A DNA stretch of 64,000 nucleotides, from NCBI RefSeq assembly GCF_011059185.1, contig NZ_JAALFE010000004.1:124001-188000 (forward strand), in the 5' to 3' direction. The stretch's first letter is position 1, and the number at the start of each line of letters is the position of its first letter. The notes under the pieces are model-generated. The model was not told the DNA's origin and did not search any database. It worked only from the letters and a program-made list of their open reading frames with translations. The translations under genes and the position numbers were made by a program. This document shows, one piece after another, positions 48,408 through 58,112 of the stretch. Source of the stretch: Paragemmobacter kunshanensis (GTDB taxonomy: Bacteria; Pseudomonadota; Alphaproteobacteria; Rhodobacterales; Rhodobacteraceae).

Positions 48408-48755
48408 TCAGTTCGAAGGCACCCAGTCCCGCAGGGTCCTCGACTTCGTCTCGTAGTTGCCGATCACGGTTCCCGGGGGATAGCGGTTGTTGCAGATCGG
48501 CAGGCCACTCGCCGGGTCGTAGCGCGGGCTCGAATATCCCTCGATCCCGTCATCAATGATCCAGTTCTGGCATCCATCCGGATCATAGGCGATTGCCGCC
48601 TCGCCGTTGACCAGCGCGCCCCGGTCCAGAAAGCCCCGGTCGTTTCCGGTTGCGATCACATCGTTCGGGCCACTGTAGGGCCGGATCCCGCAGGCCGAAA
48701 GGCCAAGGCCCATAACCAGCACCAACCCAATACGGGCCATGTTCACACCAACCAT
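48408..48755 (-). CDS. Small lipoprotein sharing a Cys/Trp motif with OmpA neighbour
   Basis: A 115-residue exported lipoprotein: hydrophobic stretch then lipobox LSAC, modified Cys at residue 22. The mature part has a block reading DPDGCQNWIIDDGIEGY, then SPRYDP and GLPICN, which lines up with the neighbouring OmpA-like protein. The ATG at 48755 overlaps the upstream stop (TGATG), so it is translated with the OmpA gene; an ATG 15 bases later is possible. Probably sits in the outer or inner membrane. Function unknown; the shared block may be a binding or scaffold module. Confidence 0.68.
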   Translation of the reverse strand: MVGVNMARIGLVLVMGLGLSACGIRPYSGPNDVIATGNDRGFLDRGALVNGEAAIAYDPDGCQNWIIDDGIEGYSSPRYDPASGLPICNNRYPPGTVIGNYETKSRTLRDWVPSN

Positions 48756-49324
48756 CACCGACCCCACGTATAGCAGACAACTTCGACCCGGCGGTTCTGC
48801 TGCATGCCTTCCGCCGTCGCATTGCTGGCCCGGGGCTGCCGCTCACCGTAGCCGATCATCCGTTCCACCGGGGCCCCGACGGATTGCGCCACGGCAGCAA
48901 CCGCTGCCGCGCGGCGCTGTGACAGGCGCATGTTGTATTCATCCGAGGCGCGGCTGTCGGTATGGCCGTAGATGGCATAGCCGAAGGCCCCCGCCGACTG
49001 GAAGAAGCTCTGCAACCGCGCACGGCCATGGGCCGTAAGCTGGGCGCTGTCCGTGGCGAACAGCGTGTCGGTATTCTCGACAAGGCAGAGATTGCGCTTC
49101 AGGCAGACCGGCTTGCCGGTCGCAGGGTCACGGCGGGGCACCATGTAGCCCTCGACCCCGCCATCGGCCCACCAGTGCATGCATCCATCATCGTCGATCC
49201 ATGCACCCCAATCTATCTTGCCCTTCACCTCGGGCGCTGACTGGGCTTTCAGATCTGCCGGGGCACCTGCGGCCACGAACAGACAAAGCGCGCCGAAAAT
49301 CGCGCGCATCGAGTACCGAAACAA
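48755..49324 (-). CDS. OmpA-family protein with N-terminal Cys/Trp motif
   Basis: A 189-residue exported protein. After a signal peptide (about 1-28), residues 43-75 form the block DDDGCMHWWADGGVEGY, then VPRRDP and GKPVC. The C-terminal OmpA domain (about 85-185) has the peptidoglycan-binding HTDSRASDEYNMRLSQRRA motif. So it should anchor to the cell wall. Start: a TTG at 49324 with GGAGG 8 bases before; the ATG at 49309 lacks such spacing. The next gene encodes a lipoprotein with the same block. Confidence 0.75.
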   Translation of the reverse strand: MFRYSMRAIFGALCLFVAAGAPADLKAQSAPEVKGKIDWGAWIDDDGCMHWWADGGVEGYMVPRRDPATGKPVCLKRNLCLVENTDTLFATDSAQLTAHGRARLQSFFQSAGAFGYAIYGHTDSRASDEYNMRLSQRRAAAVAAVAQSVGAPVERMIGYGERQPRASNATAEGMQQNRRVEVVCYTWGR

Positions 49325-49513
49325 GCCGAAGCCCTCCTCGTTAACAGATCACCACATACAGATACTCACCCGCAGGATTGCCGTTGCTTGGCCGACAAAG
49401 CAAGCAGATTCATGGCCCTTGCAAGGGACCAGGGCAAAGGCCCGCAGCCAAGGTTCGCACAATTGCGCCATTCCAGCGGGATTGTCGCAGGATCGGAAAC
49501 CGCGCGCCCTGCG

Positions 49514-50830
49514 TCAGAGCCTTTCACCCGCAAGCGAATTGGGCGCAGACGCCTTGATGCGTACACGCACCAGATCGCCCACCCGCGCTTCGGGATCGGT
49601 CACATGCACGGCATGGAGATGGTCGGACTTGCCCACCATCTGCCCCGGCAGTCGCCCGGTCTTCTCGTAAAGCACACCCACCTCGCGGCCGACCATCGCC
49701 TCTTGCGCCGCGCGCTGCTGCGCCGTGATCAGCGCCTGCAAGTCCTGCAGGCGTGCATCGGCGACCTCGGCCGGAACCGGTGCCTTCTCCGCAGCCGGCG
49801 TGCCGGGCCGGGCAGAATACTTGAAGCTGAACGAAGCGCCAAAACCGACCGTGCGGATCAGATCCATCGTATCCGCGAAATCGGCATCACTTTCGCCGGG
49901 AAAGCCCACGATGAAATCCGAAGACAGCAGGATATCGGGTCTTGCGGCGCGGATACGCTCCACCAGGCGGAAATACTGCTCGCGCGTGTGCTTGCGGTTC
50001 ATCGCCTTCAGGATCCGGTCCGATCCGGATTGCACCGGCAAGTGCAGGTAGGGCATCAGTTTCGGCTCGTCCCCATGCGCGGCGATCAGGTCGTCTTCCA
50101 TGTCATTGGGATGGCTGGTCGTGTAGCGGATCCGCTCCAGCCCGTCGATGCGTGCCAATTCCCGCACCAGCCGGGCCAGGCCCCAATCCCCCCCGGCGCC
50201 GGCACCGTGATAGGCATTCACGTTCTGCCCCAGAAGGGTGATCTCGCGCACGCCCCTGTCCACCAGCGCCCGCGCCTCGCGCAAGAGACGCTCCACCGGA
50301 CGGCTGACCTCGGCCCCCCGCGTATAGGGAACCACGCAGAAGGCACAGAACTTGTCACACCCTTCCTGCACCGTCAGAAAGGCCGACGGCCCGCGAAGGA
50401 CCTTGCGTTCGGGCATATGATTGAACTTGTCCTCGGCGGGGAACTCTGTGTCCACGGCCTTGCCGCCCTGCGCCAGCTTGTCCACCATCCCCGGCAGGCG
50501 ATGATAGCTTTGCGGGCCGACAACCAGATCGACCAGCGGCATCCTGCGCAGGATCTCGTCGCCCTCGGCCTGCGCCACGCAGCCTGCCACGCCGATCTTC
50601 AGATCCGGCTTTGCCGCCTTCAGGGGCTTCAACCGACCCAGATCGGAATAGAGCTTCTCCGATGCCTTTTCACGGATATGACAGGTGTTCAGCAGAACCA
50701 TGTCCGCCTCTTCCTGCACATCGGTCGTGACATAGCCCTCTGCACCCAGGACTTCTGCCATGCGCTCGCTGTCATAGACATTCATCTGACAGCCATAGGT
50801 CTTGATGAAAAGCTTCTTCGGTTCAGCCAT
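49514..50830 (-). CDS. miaB: tRNA-2-methylthio-N6-dimethylallyladenosine synthase
   Basis: Radical SAM enzyme that methylthiolates A37 in tRNAs. The 438 residues have the N-terminal UPF0004 domain with three Cys (TYGCQMN, NTCHIRE, GCVAQ), the radical SAM cluster [12 protein letters not shown] and a C-terminal TRAM domain. Start at 50830, the family-like [17 protein letters not shown]. It lies upstream of the OmpA/lipoprotein pair on the same strand, 189 bases apart. In relatives miaB usually stands close to phoH. Confidence 0.96.
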   Translation of the reverse strand: MAEPKKLFIKTYGCQMNVYDSERMAEVLGAEGYVTTDVQEEADMVLLNTCHIREKASEKLYSDLGRLKPLKAAKPDLKIGVAGCVAQAEGDEILRRMPLVDLVVGPQSYHRLPGMVDKLAQGGKAVDTEFPAEDKFNHMPERKVLRGPSAFLTVQEGCDKFCAFCVVPYTRGAEVSRPVERLLREARALVDRGVREITLLGQNVNAYHGAGAGGDWGLARLVRELARIDGLERIRYTTSHPNDMEDDLIAAHGDEPKLMPYLHLPVQSGSDRILKAMNRKHTREQYFRLVERIRAARPDILLSSDFIVGFPGESDADFADTMDLIRTVGFGASFSFKYSARPGTPAAEKAPVPAEVADARLQDLQALITAQQRAAQEAMVGREVGVLYEKTGRLPGQMVGKSDHLHAVHVTDPEARVGDLVRVRIKASAPNSLAGERL

Positions 50831-51015
50831 GGCGCACCCCTGTTCCGCAGCTTCGCCCCTTACACGCAAAAGCCGAGGCTCTGCAATCATCCGGGACTTG
50901 CGACCTTTCCACACCGCGGGGCTTGCAAATCGCCCGTCCATGCCGGACCTTGGCGGCGATCGCCCGCAGCCACCAGTCGCGGGCACTGTGCTGTTCGGGG
51001 TCTCGGGGCAGGTCC

Positions 51016-51885
51016 ATGCAATATGAAAGCCTGTCGGGCTATATCACCGCGATGGCGGCCACGCCACCCAAGGGCCCCATGGCCATCATCCTGGCCGAAG
51101 ACCCGACCGAGGTGGATACCACGCTTCGCCATCACCTTCAGGCCGGTTTCCGCGATGTCCTGATGCTTGCGCCAGAGGGGATCGACCTGCCACCCGGCCT
51201 GGAAGGCCAGGTTCATCGCATCAGCCACGACACCCATGCCGAGAATTCGCTCGTTACCGCCGTGAACCGCCTGATCGAGGCCTTCCCCGGCCTTTGGATG
51301 TATTACTGCTTCAACGGCGAATACCTTTTCTACCCCTTCTGCGAGACGCGCACCGTGCGCGACCTGATCGCCTTCCATGCCGAAGAACGGCGCGATGCGA
51401 TGCTGACCTATGTGATCGACCTCTATGCCGAAGATCTCGATCGCTTTCCCAATGCGGTCAGCCTCGAGAATGCCCATCTCGACAGATCGGGTTATTATGC
51501 CCTCGCGCGCCAGGATCCCGAAAACAACTGGCACCCCAAGGAACGCCAGCTGGATTTCTTCGGCGGCCTGCGCTGGCGGTTCGAGGAACATGTTCCGTGG
51601 ACCCGCCGAAAGATCGACCGCATCTCGCTGTTCAAGTCGCGCAAGGGGCTGGTCCTGTCACCCGATTTCGTCTTCTCGGATGAAGAGTACAACACCTATG
51701 CCTGCCCCTGGCACAACAACCTGACGGCCTGCGTCTGTTCCTTCCGCACGGCCAAGGCGTTGAAGACGAATCCCGGGTCCAGATGGGAAATCAACAGCTT
51801 TCGCTGGCACAATTCCACCGCCTTCCAGTGGCCTTCGCAGCAGCTTATGGATCTGGGCCTTATGGAACCCGGTCAATGGTTCTGA
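51016..51885 (+). CDS. Conserved hypothetical, glycosyltransferase-like
   Basis: A 289-residue soluble protein with no signal peptide. Its N-terminal half ([37 protein letters not shown]) looks like a Rossmann-type domain, and [15 protein letters not shown] offers a DxD-like acidic cluster; together they suggest a GT-A glycosyltransferase relative. The C-terminal half is rich in Trp and Phe ([29 protein letters not shown]). I am not sure of the family. Divergent from miaB, with 185 bases between the two. Confidence 0.5.
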   Translation: MQYESLSGYITAMAATPPKGPMAIILAEDPTEVDTTLRHHLQAGFRDVLMLAPEGIDLPPGLEGQVHRISHDTHAENSLVTAVNRLIEAFPGLWMYYCFNGEYLFYPFCETRTVRDLIAFHAEERRDAMLTYVIDLYAEDLDRFPNAVSLENAHLDRSGYYALARQDPENNWHPKERQLDFFGGLRWRFEEHVPWTRRKIDRISLFKSRKGLVLSPDFVFSDEEYNTYACPWHNNLTACVCSFRTAKALKTNPGSRWEINSFRWHNSTAFQWPSQQLMDLGLMEPGQWF

Positions 51886-51922
51886 CACCTGCCCCGGTTG
51901 ATCGAGGCCGTCGCAGCCCGCG

Positions 51923-52558
51923 TCACCAGCGCAGCAGCCGCCTGCCGACAAGCGCCGCGAAGATCGTCACGGACAGGATCGCCACGCCGTACCAGGTCAC
52001 ATAGAAAAGCGGGTTGTCCTGCGTGCAGAACAGCGAATATCCGGCGGCAATCCCGGCACCGACCGTCAACCCGGCCATGCCACCGGCCAGCAGGGGTGAT
52101 GCCGGGGCCCCGCGCCGCAGCACCATGAAGGCAGGAACAAGCGCAGGCAGCGACAGGCCGATGATCAGGCCCAGGCATTCGGTCAGCGCGAACCGCGACA
52201 CATCGGCAAAGCGCAGATCCCCGGGCAAGCTGGCAAAGGCCATGGCCCAAAGCCCCGCCGCAAGGACAGCAGGCAGGATCAGGGCGCGCGGCAACCGGGG
52301 CAGGCGTTCGGGCCGCATCATCCCCACCGTCACGGGCAGCGCCAGCAGGAACAGCATCAGCGGCAGCGCGGACTTCGCCGCGATCACCGGCTGGCCCAGC
52401 GCCGTCATCAATCCCGCGCGCGGGCCTGCCATCACAAGGAAGACCGCCGATACAACGACAACAGCCCCGATCAGGGCGAGCCCCGCCAAGCCCGGCCGCA
52501 ATCTCCGCGGCGGCTGCGCATCGGCCGCAAGGACCCGGATCAGATCATCGGTCTTCAT
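51923..52558 (-). CDS. NrsF-like (DUF1109) anti-sigma factor
   Basis: A 211-residue protein with six hydrophobic helices and a short cytoplasmic N-terminus (MKTDDLIRVLAADAQPPRRLRPG). It fits the DUF1109/NrsF family, the membrane anti-sigma partner of SigF-type ECF factors in Caulobacter. Its ATG overlaps the sigma factor stop by four bases (ATGA), so the two are made together. A Cys in FCTQDNP lies in the last loop and may be part of the sensor, but I see no pair of conserved cysteines. Confidence 0.8.
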   Translation of the reverse strand: MKTDDLIRVLAADAQPPRRLRPGLAGLALIGAVVVVSAVFLVMAGPRAGLMTALGQPVIAAKSALPLMLFLLALPVTVGMMRPERLPRLPRALILPAVLAAGLWAMAFASLPGDLRFADVSRFALTECLGLIIGLSLPALVPAFMVLRRGAPASPLLAGGMAGLTVGAGIAAGYSLFCTQDNPLFYVTWYGVAILSVTIFAALVGRRLLRW

Positions 52559-53100
52559 CGCTCCAGCCCTCTCGCCAGTCGCGCCATCTTCTGTATCGCC
52601 CGATGCAGGGCCACCCGCACCGCGCCTTCCGTCATTTCCATCCGCGCCCCCACTTCGGCCGTGGAATGGCCATCCAGACTGACCGCCCGCACGATGGCCG
52701 CGGACCGCGCGTCCAGTTGCCCGATCAGCCTGGCACTGTCACGGGCCGCCAGCAGGTCGGGGCCTGTCTCGGCCTCCAGCACATCGGCGAAATCCTCGAT
52801 CGACAGGTGAAGCGAACTTCCCTTCCGCCGGTAGGCATCCACGATCTTGTGCCGCGTCACCGCATAGAGCCAGGGCAGCAACGGGGCCGTCTGATCCCAG
52901 GTGTGGCGCTTGGTGTGAATGGCGATCAACACCTCCTGCAACACATCCTCTTGTCCTTCCACCCCCAGCGTCCGCCCGCGCGCCCGGACAATGCCCCGCA
53001 GAACCGGCGTGATCTGGCCAAGGAAAAGGGCATAGGCCTGCCCGTCCCCTGCCATTGCCGCGCGAAGCAATGCCGACCAGTTCGTTTCGCGATCCGTCAT
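52555..53100 (-). CDS. ECF sigma factor, SigF-like
   Basis: A 181-residue extracytoplasmic-function sigma factor. Region 2 lies around residues 20-95 (DVLQEVLIAIHTKRHTWD, PLLPWLYAVTRHKIVDAYRR) and region 4 around 120-175 (LDGHSTAEVGARMEMTEGAVRVALHRAIQKM). It is coupled with the NrsF-like gene. Caulobacter SigF regulates responses to heavy metals and oxidation; the stimulus here is unknown. A likely self-regulated promoter lies just upstream. Confidence 0.85.
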   Translation of the reverse strand: MTDRETNWSALLRAAMAGDGQAYALFLGQITPVLRGIVRARGRTLGVEGQEDVLQEVLIAIHTKRHTWDQTAPLLPWLYAVTRHKIVDAYRRKGSSLHLSIEDFADVLEAETGPDLLAARDSARLIGQLDARSAAIVRAVSLDGHSTAEVGARMEMTEGAVRVALHRAIQKMARLARGLER

Positions 53101-53110
53101 CCAGTCAGCC

Positions 53111-53138
53111 TATACGCGGATCCCACGGGATCTGTTAC
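53111..53138 (-). promoter_or_regulatory. Candidate ECF promoter of the sigma factor operon
   Basis: On the minus strand GTAACA (53138-53133) and CGTATA (53116-53111) are 16 bases apart, close to the GTAACC-type -35 and CG-type -10 elements reported for SigF-like factors. The start codon is only 10 bases after the -10 box, so the mRNA would be leaderless or almost so. Confidence 0.4.
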
Positions 53139-53203
53139 ACATCACCTGCAACCTCGCGCCATTGCGCGGGCATCTTCCGCGGGCCCCTGCCCGGCACGCC
53201 ACC

Positions 53204-53689
53204 CTAGTCGTCGCCCGGTGTGACATCGGGATCACCCTGCGCCGCGATGCTGCGCAGCACAGCGTCGATCTGCGTGGCCACACCGTCCCCCAGTCTCTTC
53301 CGCAACTCCGCATCATAGGCCAGCGCACGCTGGCCCAGGTCGCGGAAAACCCGCCTGCCCCCGTCCGTCAGCGACAGGATCTCGGCTCGTCGGTCTTCAG
53401 GACTGGTCGCCCGCTGCAACAGACCCTCCGCCTCCAGCGCCGCCACGGCACGGCTGACCTTGGTTTTCTCGATATGGCTGATGCGGCAGATGTCGCGCGC
53501 CGTCATCGCCCCGAACTTGCCCAGATTGGCCAGCACCCGCCATTGCGTGCGCGTCATGCCATATTCGGCCTTGTAGCTCGCCTGAAAGGAGCGCGAGGTC
53601 GCCTCCGCGGCCTGGTTCAACAGATAGGGCAGAAACCCCTCGAGATCGAACTCCTGCCCGGTCTCCCGCTGCTTTGGCACGTCACTCAT
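53204..53689 (-). CDS. MarR-family regulator of homogentisate genes
   Basis: A 161-residue winged-helix regulator. MTRTQWRVLANLGKFGAMTARDI is the core, followed by KTKVSRAVAALEAEGLLQRATSPEDRRAEILSLT (recognition helix and wing). It lies next to maiA and hmgA. A MarR-type palindrome overlaps the hmgA promoter, so it is likely a repressor released by an intermediate of aromatic degradation. The regulated genes are inferred from position only. Confidence 0.78.
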   Translation of the reverse strand: MSDVPKQRETGQEFDLEGFLPYLLNQAAEATSRSFQASYKAEYGMTRTQWRVLANLGKFGAMTARDICRISHIEKTKVSRAVAALEAEGLLQRATSPEDRRAEILSLTDGGRRVFRDLGQRALAYDAELRKRLGDGVATQIDAVLRSIAAQGDPDVTPGDD

Positions 53690-53732
53690 CGCCCACTCCG
53701 CTTGCCGGGCCAGACTGCCATGCCCGGGGCCA

Positions 53733-54371
53733 TCATGCCAAGGGTTTCACCCTGTCGGGATGGGCCTCGGAGACGGCTGCCAGACGGTCCAACCTTTCGC
53801 AGATCGCCGACAGGCGCGGATAGGGGGAAAGATCGACATGCCAGCGCCACGCATTATAGACCTGCGGCACAAGGCAAAGATCGGCCAGCCCCGGCCTGTC
53901 CCCATGGCAGAACTGGCCTTCGGGACCCTGGCCCAGCAGCCCCTCGAACCCTTCCAGACCCAGCGCGATGAAATGGCGCATCCATCCTTCCATCGTGGCC
54001 TCCCCGCCAAGCGCCACGGCATGACGCGCCACGCGCAGGTTGCAGACGGGCTGCGTTTCCATCGCGATGGCATGGGCCAGCGCGCGCACCCGCGCCCGCC
54101 CTGCGGCATCGGCCGGCAGGAACCCGGCCAGGCGCGTCTCATCCAGATATTCAAGGATGGCAAGGGATTGGGTCAGGCGCAGGCCGTCGATCTCCAGCAC
54201 CGGCACAAGGCCCTGAGGATTGGCGGCCAGATGGTCCGCGCCCCGTTGCGCCCCGGCAACCAGATCCACGGCAACGCGCCGATAGGGCAACCCGATCAAG
54301 TTCAGCCCGATCCGCACACGATAGGCCGATGACGACCGCCAGTAGTCGTGAAGAACGATATCCTGCCGCAT
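53733..54371 (-). CDS. maiA: Maleylacetoacetate isomerase
   Basis: Zeta-class glutathione transferase that turns maleylacetoacetate into fumarylacetoacetate. The 212 residues have the N-terminal thioredoxin-like domain with [17 protein letters not shown] (SSxSxRVR active-site motif, variant SSAY) and [13 protein letters not shown], the [10 protein letters not shown] helix and a GST-C domain. Divergent from hmgA with 103 bases between; the intervening palindrome may regulate both. Confidence 0.92.
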   Translation of the reverse strand: MRQDIVLHDYWRSSSAYRVRIGLNLIGLPYRRVAVDLVAGAQRGADHLAANPQGLVPVLEIDGLRLTQSLAILEYLDETRLAGFLPADAAGRARVRALAHAIAMETQPVCNLRVARHAVALGGEATMEGWMRHFIALGLEGFEGLLGQGPEGQFCHGDRPGLADLCLVPQVYNAWRWHVDLSPYPRLSAICERLDRLAAVSEAHPDRVKPLA

Positions 54372-54408
54372 CCCGCACCCAATCCGATTTGCCAGAGTCA
54401 GCTTTACC

Positions 54409-54436
54409 TTGACTTGGTTGCAGATGCAACTAATAC
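54409..54436 (+). promoter_or_regulatory. hmgA promoter with overlapping MarR-type operator
   Basis: TTGACT (54409-54414) and TAATAC (54431-54436) are 16 bases apart, a good sigma-70 promoter. Between and over them lies the inverted repeat TTGGTTGCA-GA-TGCAACTAA (54414-54433; one mismatch), which has the GTTGCA/TGCAAC form of many MarR operators. A repressor here would block polymerase, and this fits the adjacent marR gene. Confidence 0.7.
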
Positions 54437-54474
54437 TGGAGCCCGGACACTGTCGCGTGATGCCAGAGGATCAG

Positions 54475-55836
54475 ATGACCAGTCACACCCTTCCCGCGGG
54501 CATGATCCGCGCCGTCAGCAACCTTGGCCCGCATGAAGGCTATATGCCCGGCTTCGGGAACGACTTCGAAACCGAAGCCCTTCCCGGCGCGCTGCCACAA
54601 GGCATGAACAGCCCGCAGAAATGCAATTACGGCCTTTATGGCGAACAGCTTTCCGGCACCGCCTTCACCGCGCCCAGCCATCAGAACGAAAGGACCTGGT
54701 GCTATCGCATCCGGCCCTCGGTGAAGCACACCCATCGCTTCCGCAAGATCGACGTGCCGCTCTGGAAATCCGCCCCTTGCATCGACCCCGAGATCATCAG
54801 CCTTGGCCAGTATCGCTGGGATCCGCTTGCCGTTCCGGATGAGCCGCTGACATGGATCACCGGGATGCGCACCATGGTGACGGCGGGCGATGTGAACACG
54901 CAGGTCGGCATGGCCAGCCATGTCTATCTGGTGACCGAGTCGATGAAGGACGAATATTTCTTCTCGGCCGATGGCGAGTTGCTGGTCGTTCCGCAGGAAG
55001 GCCGCCTTCGCTTCTGCACCGAACTTGGCATCATCGACATCGAGCCGCAGGAAATCGCCATTCTGCCGCGCGGCCTTGTCTACCGCGTCGAGGTGCTGGA
55101 AGGCCCCTGCCGCGGCTTCGTCTGCGAGAATTACGGCCAGAAATTCACCCTGCCGGGCCGTGGCCCCATCGGGGCGAACTGCATGGCCAACCCGCGCGAT
55201 TTCAAGACGCCGGTCGCCGCCTTCGAAGACCGCGAGGTTCCCTCGACCGTCACCGTGAAATGGTGCGGCCAATTTCATCAGACCGCAATCGGCCACAGCC
55301 CGCTGGACGTGGTCGCCTGGCATGGCAACTACGCCCCGTGCAAATACGATCTGCGCACCTATTGCCCCGTGGGCGCCATCCTGTTCGATCACCCCGATCC
55401 GTCGATCTTCACCGTTCTGACAGCGCCTTCAGGTATCGAAGGCACGGCGAACATCGACTTCGTCCTGTTCCGCGATCGCTGGATGGTGGCCGAAAACACC
55501 TTCCGCCCGCCGTGGTATCACAAGAACGTCATGTCCGAACTGATGGGCAATATCCATGGCATCTACGACGCCAAACCCAAGGGATTTGTCCCCGGCGGGA
55601 TGAGCCTGCACAACTGCATGCTTCCGCACGGCCCCGACAAGCAGGCCTTCGAGGGCGCGTCGAATGCCGATCTGAAGGCGGAAAAGCTGGAAGACACCAT
55701 GTCCTTCATGTTCGAAACCCGCTTTCCGCAGCACCTGACGCCCTTCGCCGCCCAGGCGGGTCACCTGCAGGAAGACTATATCGATTGCTGGGGCAGTCTC
55801 GAAAAGAAATTCGACGGCACCCCCGGCGTAAAGTGA
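54475..55836 (+). CDS. hmgA: Homogentisate 1,2-dioxygenase
   Basis: Opens the ring of homogentisate to maleylacetoacetate with an Fe(II) centre. The 453 residues follow the family: [19 protein letters not shown], then the ligand region [13 protein letters not shown] (His and Glu) and MLPHGPD (His), with [22 protein letters not shown] before them. The start is the ATG at 54475, with AGAGGA just before it; an ATG at 54460 is also in frame. First gene of hmgA-fahA-MBL-monooxygenase-DUF2783. Confidence 0.95.
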   Translation: MTSHTLPAGMIRAVSNLGPHEGYMPGFGNDFETEALPGALPQGMNSPQKCNYGLYGEQLSGTAFTAPSHQNERTWCYRIRPSVKHTHRFRKIDVPLWKSAPCIDPEIISLGQYRWDPLAVPDEPLTWITGMRTMVTAGDVNTQVGMASHVYLVTESMKDEYFFSADGELLVVPQEGRLRFCTELGIIDIEPQEIAILPRGLVYRVEVLEGPCRGFVCENYGQKFTLPGRGPIGANCMANPRDFKTPVAAFEDREVPSTVTVKWCGQFHQTAIGHSPLDVVAWHGNYAPCKYDLRTYCPVGAILFDHPDPSIFTVLTAPSGIEGTANIDFVLFRDRWMVAENTFRPPWYHKNVMSELMGNIHGIYDAKPKGFVPGGMSLHNCMLPHGPDKQAFEGASNADLKAEKLEDTMSFMFETRFPQHLTPFAAQAGHLQEDYIDCWGSLEKKFDGTPGVK

Positions 55837-55890
55837 TCGTGGCGGGGGAACACCCCGCCCGACAGCCCCCAAATCTGCAAAGGAAGGCAT

Positions 55891-57144
55891 ATGGGCCTGC
55901 TCCGTTCCTGGGTGCAAAGCGCGAATGCGCCGGACTGCCCCTTTCCCCTGAACAACCTGCCCTGCGGCGTCTTCTCGACAGCCGAGGACGAGCCACGCTG
56001 CGGCATGGCCATCGGGGATTTCGTCCTCGATCTGGCCGGGCTGGAAGAGGCGGGCCTTGTCACCTTCGACGCAGGCCCCCTACTGGATGTGCCCTTCTGG
56101 AATGACCTGATGGAAGCGGGCCCTGCGGTCTGGGCCGACCTGCGCGCCCGGATCACCGAACTTCTGGCGGAAGGCGCGACAGAAAAGGCCGCAGTCGAAC
56201 CCTTCCTTGCGCCACTGTCCGAAGTGACGCTGCACATGCCGTTCCTCGTCAGCGAATACACCGACTTTTACGCAGGCCGGCACCATGCCACCAATGTGGG
56301 CACCATGTTCCGCGGGGCCGAGAACGCCCTGCCGCCAAACTGGCTTCACATTCCCATCGGCTATAACGGGCGTGCCTCCTCCGTCATCGTGTCGGGAACC
56401 GATCTGCGCCGCCCCTGGGGCCAGGTGAAGGGACCGGATCACCCGGCCCCGTCCTTCCAGCCGTCACGCCGCTTCGACATCGAACTGGAGATGGGCGCCG
56501 TCGTGGGCACTTCCTCCACCGGCCCCGTCACCGTGGCCGAGGCGGATGCCATGATCTTCGGCTATGTCCTGCTGAACGACTGGTCCGCCCGCGATATCCA
56601 GGCGTGGGAATATCAACCGCTCGGCCCGTTCCAGGCCAAGGCCACGGCCACCACCATCTCGCCATGGATCGTGATGAAATCCGCGCTGGAACCCTTCCGC
56701 GTGCCCACCCCGCAACGCGAGGTGCCGCTTCTTCCGCACCTCCGGGAACCCGGCCCGATGCTTTACGACATCGCGCTTGAGGTGGGGATCACGCCAGAAG
56801 GCGGAACCGAAACCATCATCGCGCGCACCAACTATCGCGAGATGTATTACTCCGCCGCCCAGCAACTTGCCCATCACACCACCAGCGGCTGTCCGATGAA
56901 CACGGGTGATCTGCTGGGGTCTGGCACCATCTCCGGCCCCGACAAGGACAGCCGCGGCAGCCTGCTGGAACTGTCCTGGGGCGGCAAGGAACCCATCGCC
57001 ATCACTGGCGGGACCAGAACCTTCATCGAAGACAACGACACCCTCACCCTGCGCGGCCACTGCGCCGGGGATGGCTTCACCATCGGCTTCGGCGCCTGTG
57101 TCGGGAAAGTCCTGCCCGCGCTTGCCGACCCCTACGCAAGATAA
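55891..57144 (+). CDS. fahA: Fumarylacetoacetase
   Basis: Last step of tyrosine degradation: hydrolyses fumarylacetoacetate to fumarate and acetoacetate. The 417 residues have the N-terminal SH3-like domain and the FAH core with SEYTDFYAGRHHATNVG (metal and active-site His), FDIELEMGAVVG, DWSARDIQAWEYQPLGPFQAK and GDLLGSGTISG. AAGGAAGG is just before the ATG at 55891. It follows hmgA by 54 bases. Confidence 0.95.
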   Translation: MGLLRSWVQSANAPDCPFPLNNLPCGVFSTAEDEPRCGMAIGDFVLDLAGLEEAGLVTFDAGPLLDVPFWNDLMEAGPAVWADLRARITELLAEGATEKAAVEPFLAPLSEVTLHMPFLVSEYTDFYAGRHHATNVGTMFRGAENALPPNWLHIPIGYNGRASSVIVSGTDLRRPWGQVKGPDHPAPSFQPSRRFDIELEMGAVVGTSSTGPVTVAEADAMIFGYVLLNDWSARDIQAWEYQPLGPFQAKATATTISPWIVMKSALEPFRVPTPQREVPLLPHLREPGPMLYDIALEVGITPEGGTETIIARTNYREMYYSAAQQLAHHTTSGCPMNTGDLLGSGTISGPDKDSRGSLLELSWGGKEPIAITGGTRTFIEDNDTLTLRGHCAGDGFTIGFGACVGKVLPALADPYAR

Positions 57145-57155
57145 GGAACATCCCC

Positions 57156-58106
57156 ATGGCCAAGGCCTTTGCCTCGCAGGGCGACCTCAGCGAAAAGAAG
57201 ATCAGCTTCACCGAAATCGGCGAGGGCCTCTATGCCTTCACCGCCGAGGGCGATCCCAATTCGGGCGTCATCATCGGCGATGACAGCGTGATGGTGGTCG
57301 AGGCGCAGGCCACCCCGCGCCTTGCGCAAAAGGTGATCGACTGCATCCGCAGCGTCACCGACAAACCGATCAGCCATGTCGTGCTGACCCATTACCACGC
57401 CGTCCGCGTGCTGGGGGCATCCGCCTTCAACGCGCCGCAGATCATCATGTCCGAAGCCGCCCGCAACATGGTGGCCGAACGCGGGCAGGAAGACTGGGAC
57501 AGCGAGTTCCAGCGCTTCCCCCGCCTGTTTCAGGGCCATGAAAGCATCCCCGGCCTGACCTGGCCCACCACCACCTTCAACGGCAAGATGACGGTCTGGC
57601 TGGGCAAGCGCCGGGTGGATATCTGCCAGCTGGGCCGCGCCCATACGGCGGGCGATGCGGTGATCCATGTGCCCGACCAGAACGTGATGTTCACCGGCGA
57701 CATCGTCGAGGCGCATTCCGCCTGCTATTGCGGCGACGGCCATTTCGCCGATTGGGGCAACACACTCGAGGCGATCCGCGCCTATGACCTTGCCGCCATC
57801 GCACCGGGGCGGGGCGATGCCGTGATCGGCTCTGCCGCCGTCAATGCCGCGCTCGACCGGACCAAGGATTTCGTCGACAGCACCTATCGCCCCGTCGCCC
57901 GCGTCGCCGCCCGCAATGGCAGCCTGAAAGAGGCCTGGGATGCCTGCCGCGCCGAATGCGACCCGAAATTCAGGGATTACGCGATCTACGAACATTGCCT
58001 GCCCTTCAACGTCGCCCGCGCCTATGACGAGGCGCGCGGCATCCACCATCCCCGCATCTGGACCGCCCAGCGCGATCTGGAGATGTGGGCAGCCCTGCAG
58101 GGATAA
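57156..58106 (+). CDS. MBL-fold protein of the homogentisate operon
   Basis: A 316-residue metallo-beta-lactamase-fold protein. The fold signals are present (GLYAFTAEGDPNSGVIIGDDSVMVVEA, MFTGDIVEAH), but the metal motif reads THYHAVRVLG where the family has HxHxDHxG, so the Asp and third His are replaced. Later ligands LGRAHTAGDAV and GD are kept. It may bind one metal or act on another chemistry. The AAGGAA site and the close spacing (11 bases from fahA, 6 to the next gene) show one operon. Role in aromatic degradation is not known. Confidence 0.75.
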   Translation: MAKAFASQGDLSEKKISFTEIGEGLYAFTAEGDPNSGVIIGDDSVMVVEAQATPRLAQKVIDCIRSVTDKPISHVVLTHYHAVRVLGASAFNAPQIIMSEAARNMVAERGQEDWDSEFQRFPRLFQGHESIPGLTWPTTTFNGKMTVWLGKRRVDICQLGRAHTAGDAVIHVPDQNVMFTGDIVEAHSACYCGDGHFADWGNTLEAIRAYDLAAIAPGRGDAVIGSAAVNAALDRTKDFVDSTYRPVARVAARNGSLKEAWDACRAECDPKFRDYAIYEHCLPFNVARAYDEARGIHHPRIWTAQRDLEMWAALQG

Positions 58107-58112
58107 TCCGGC

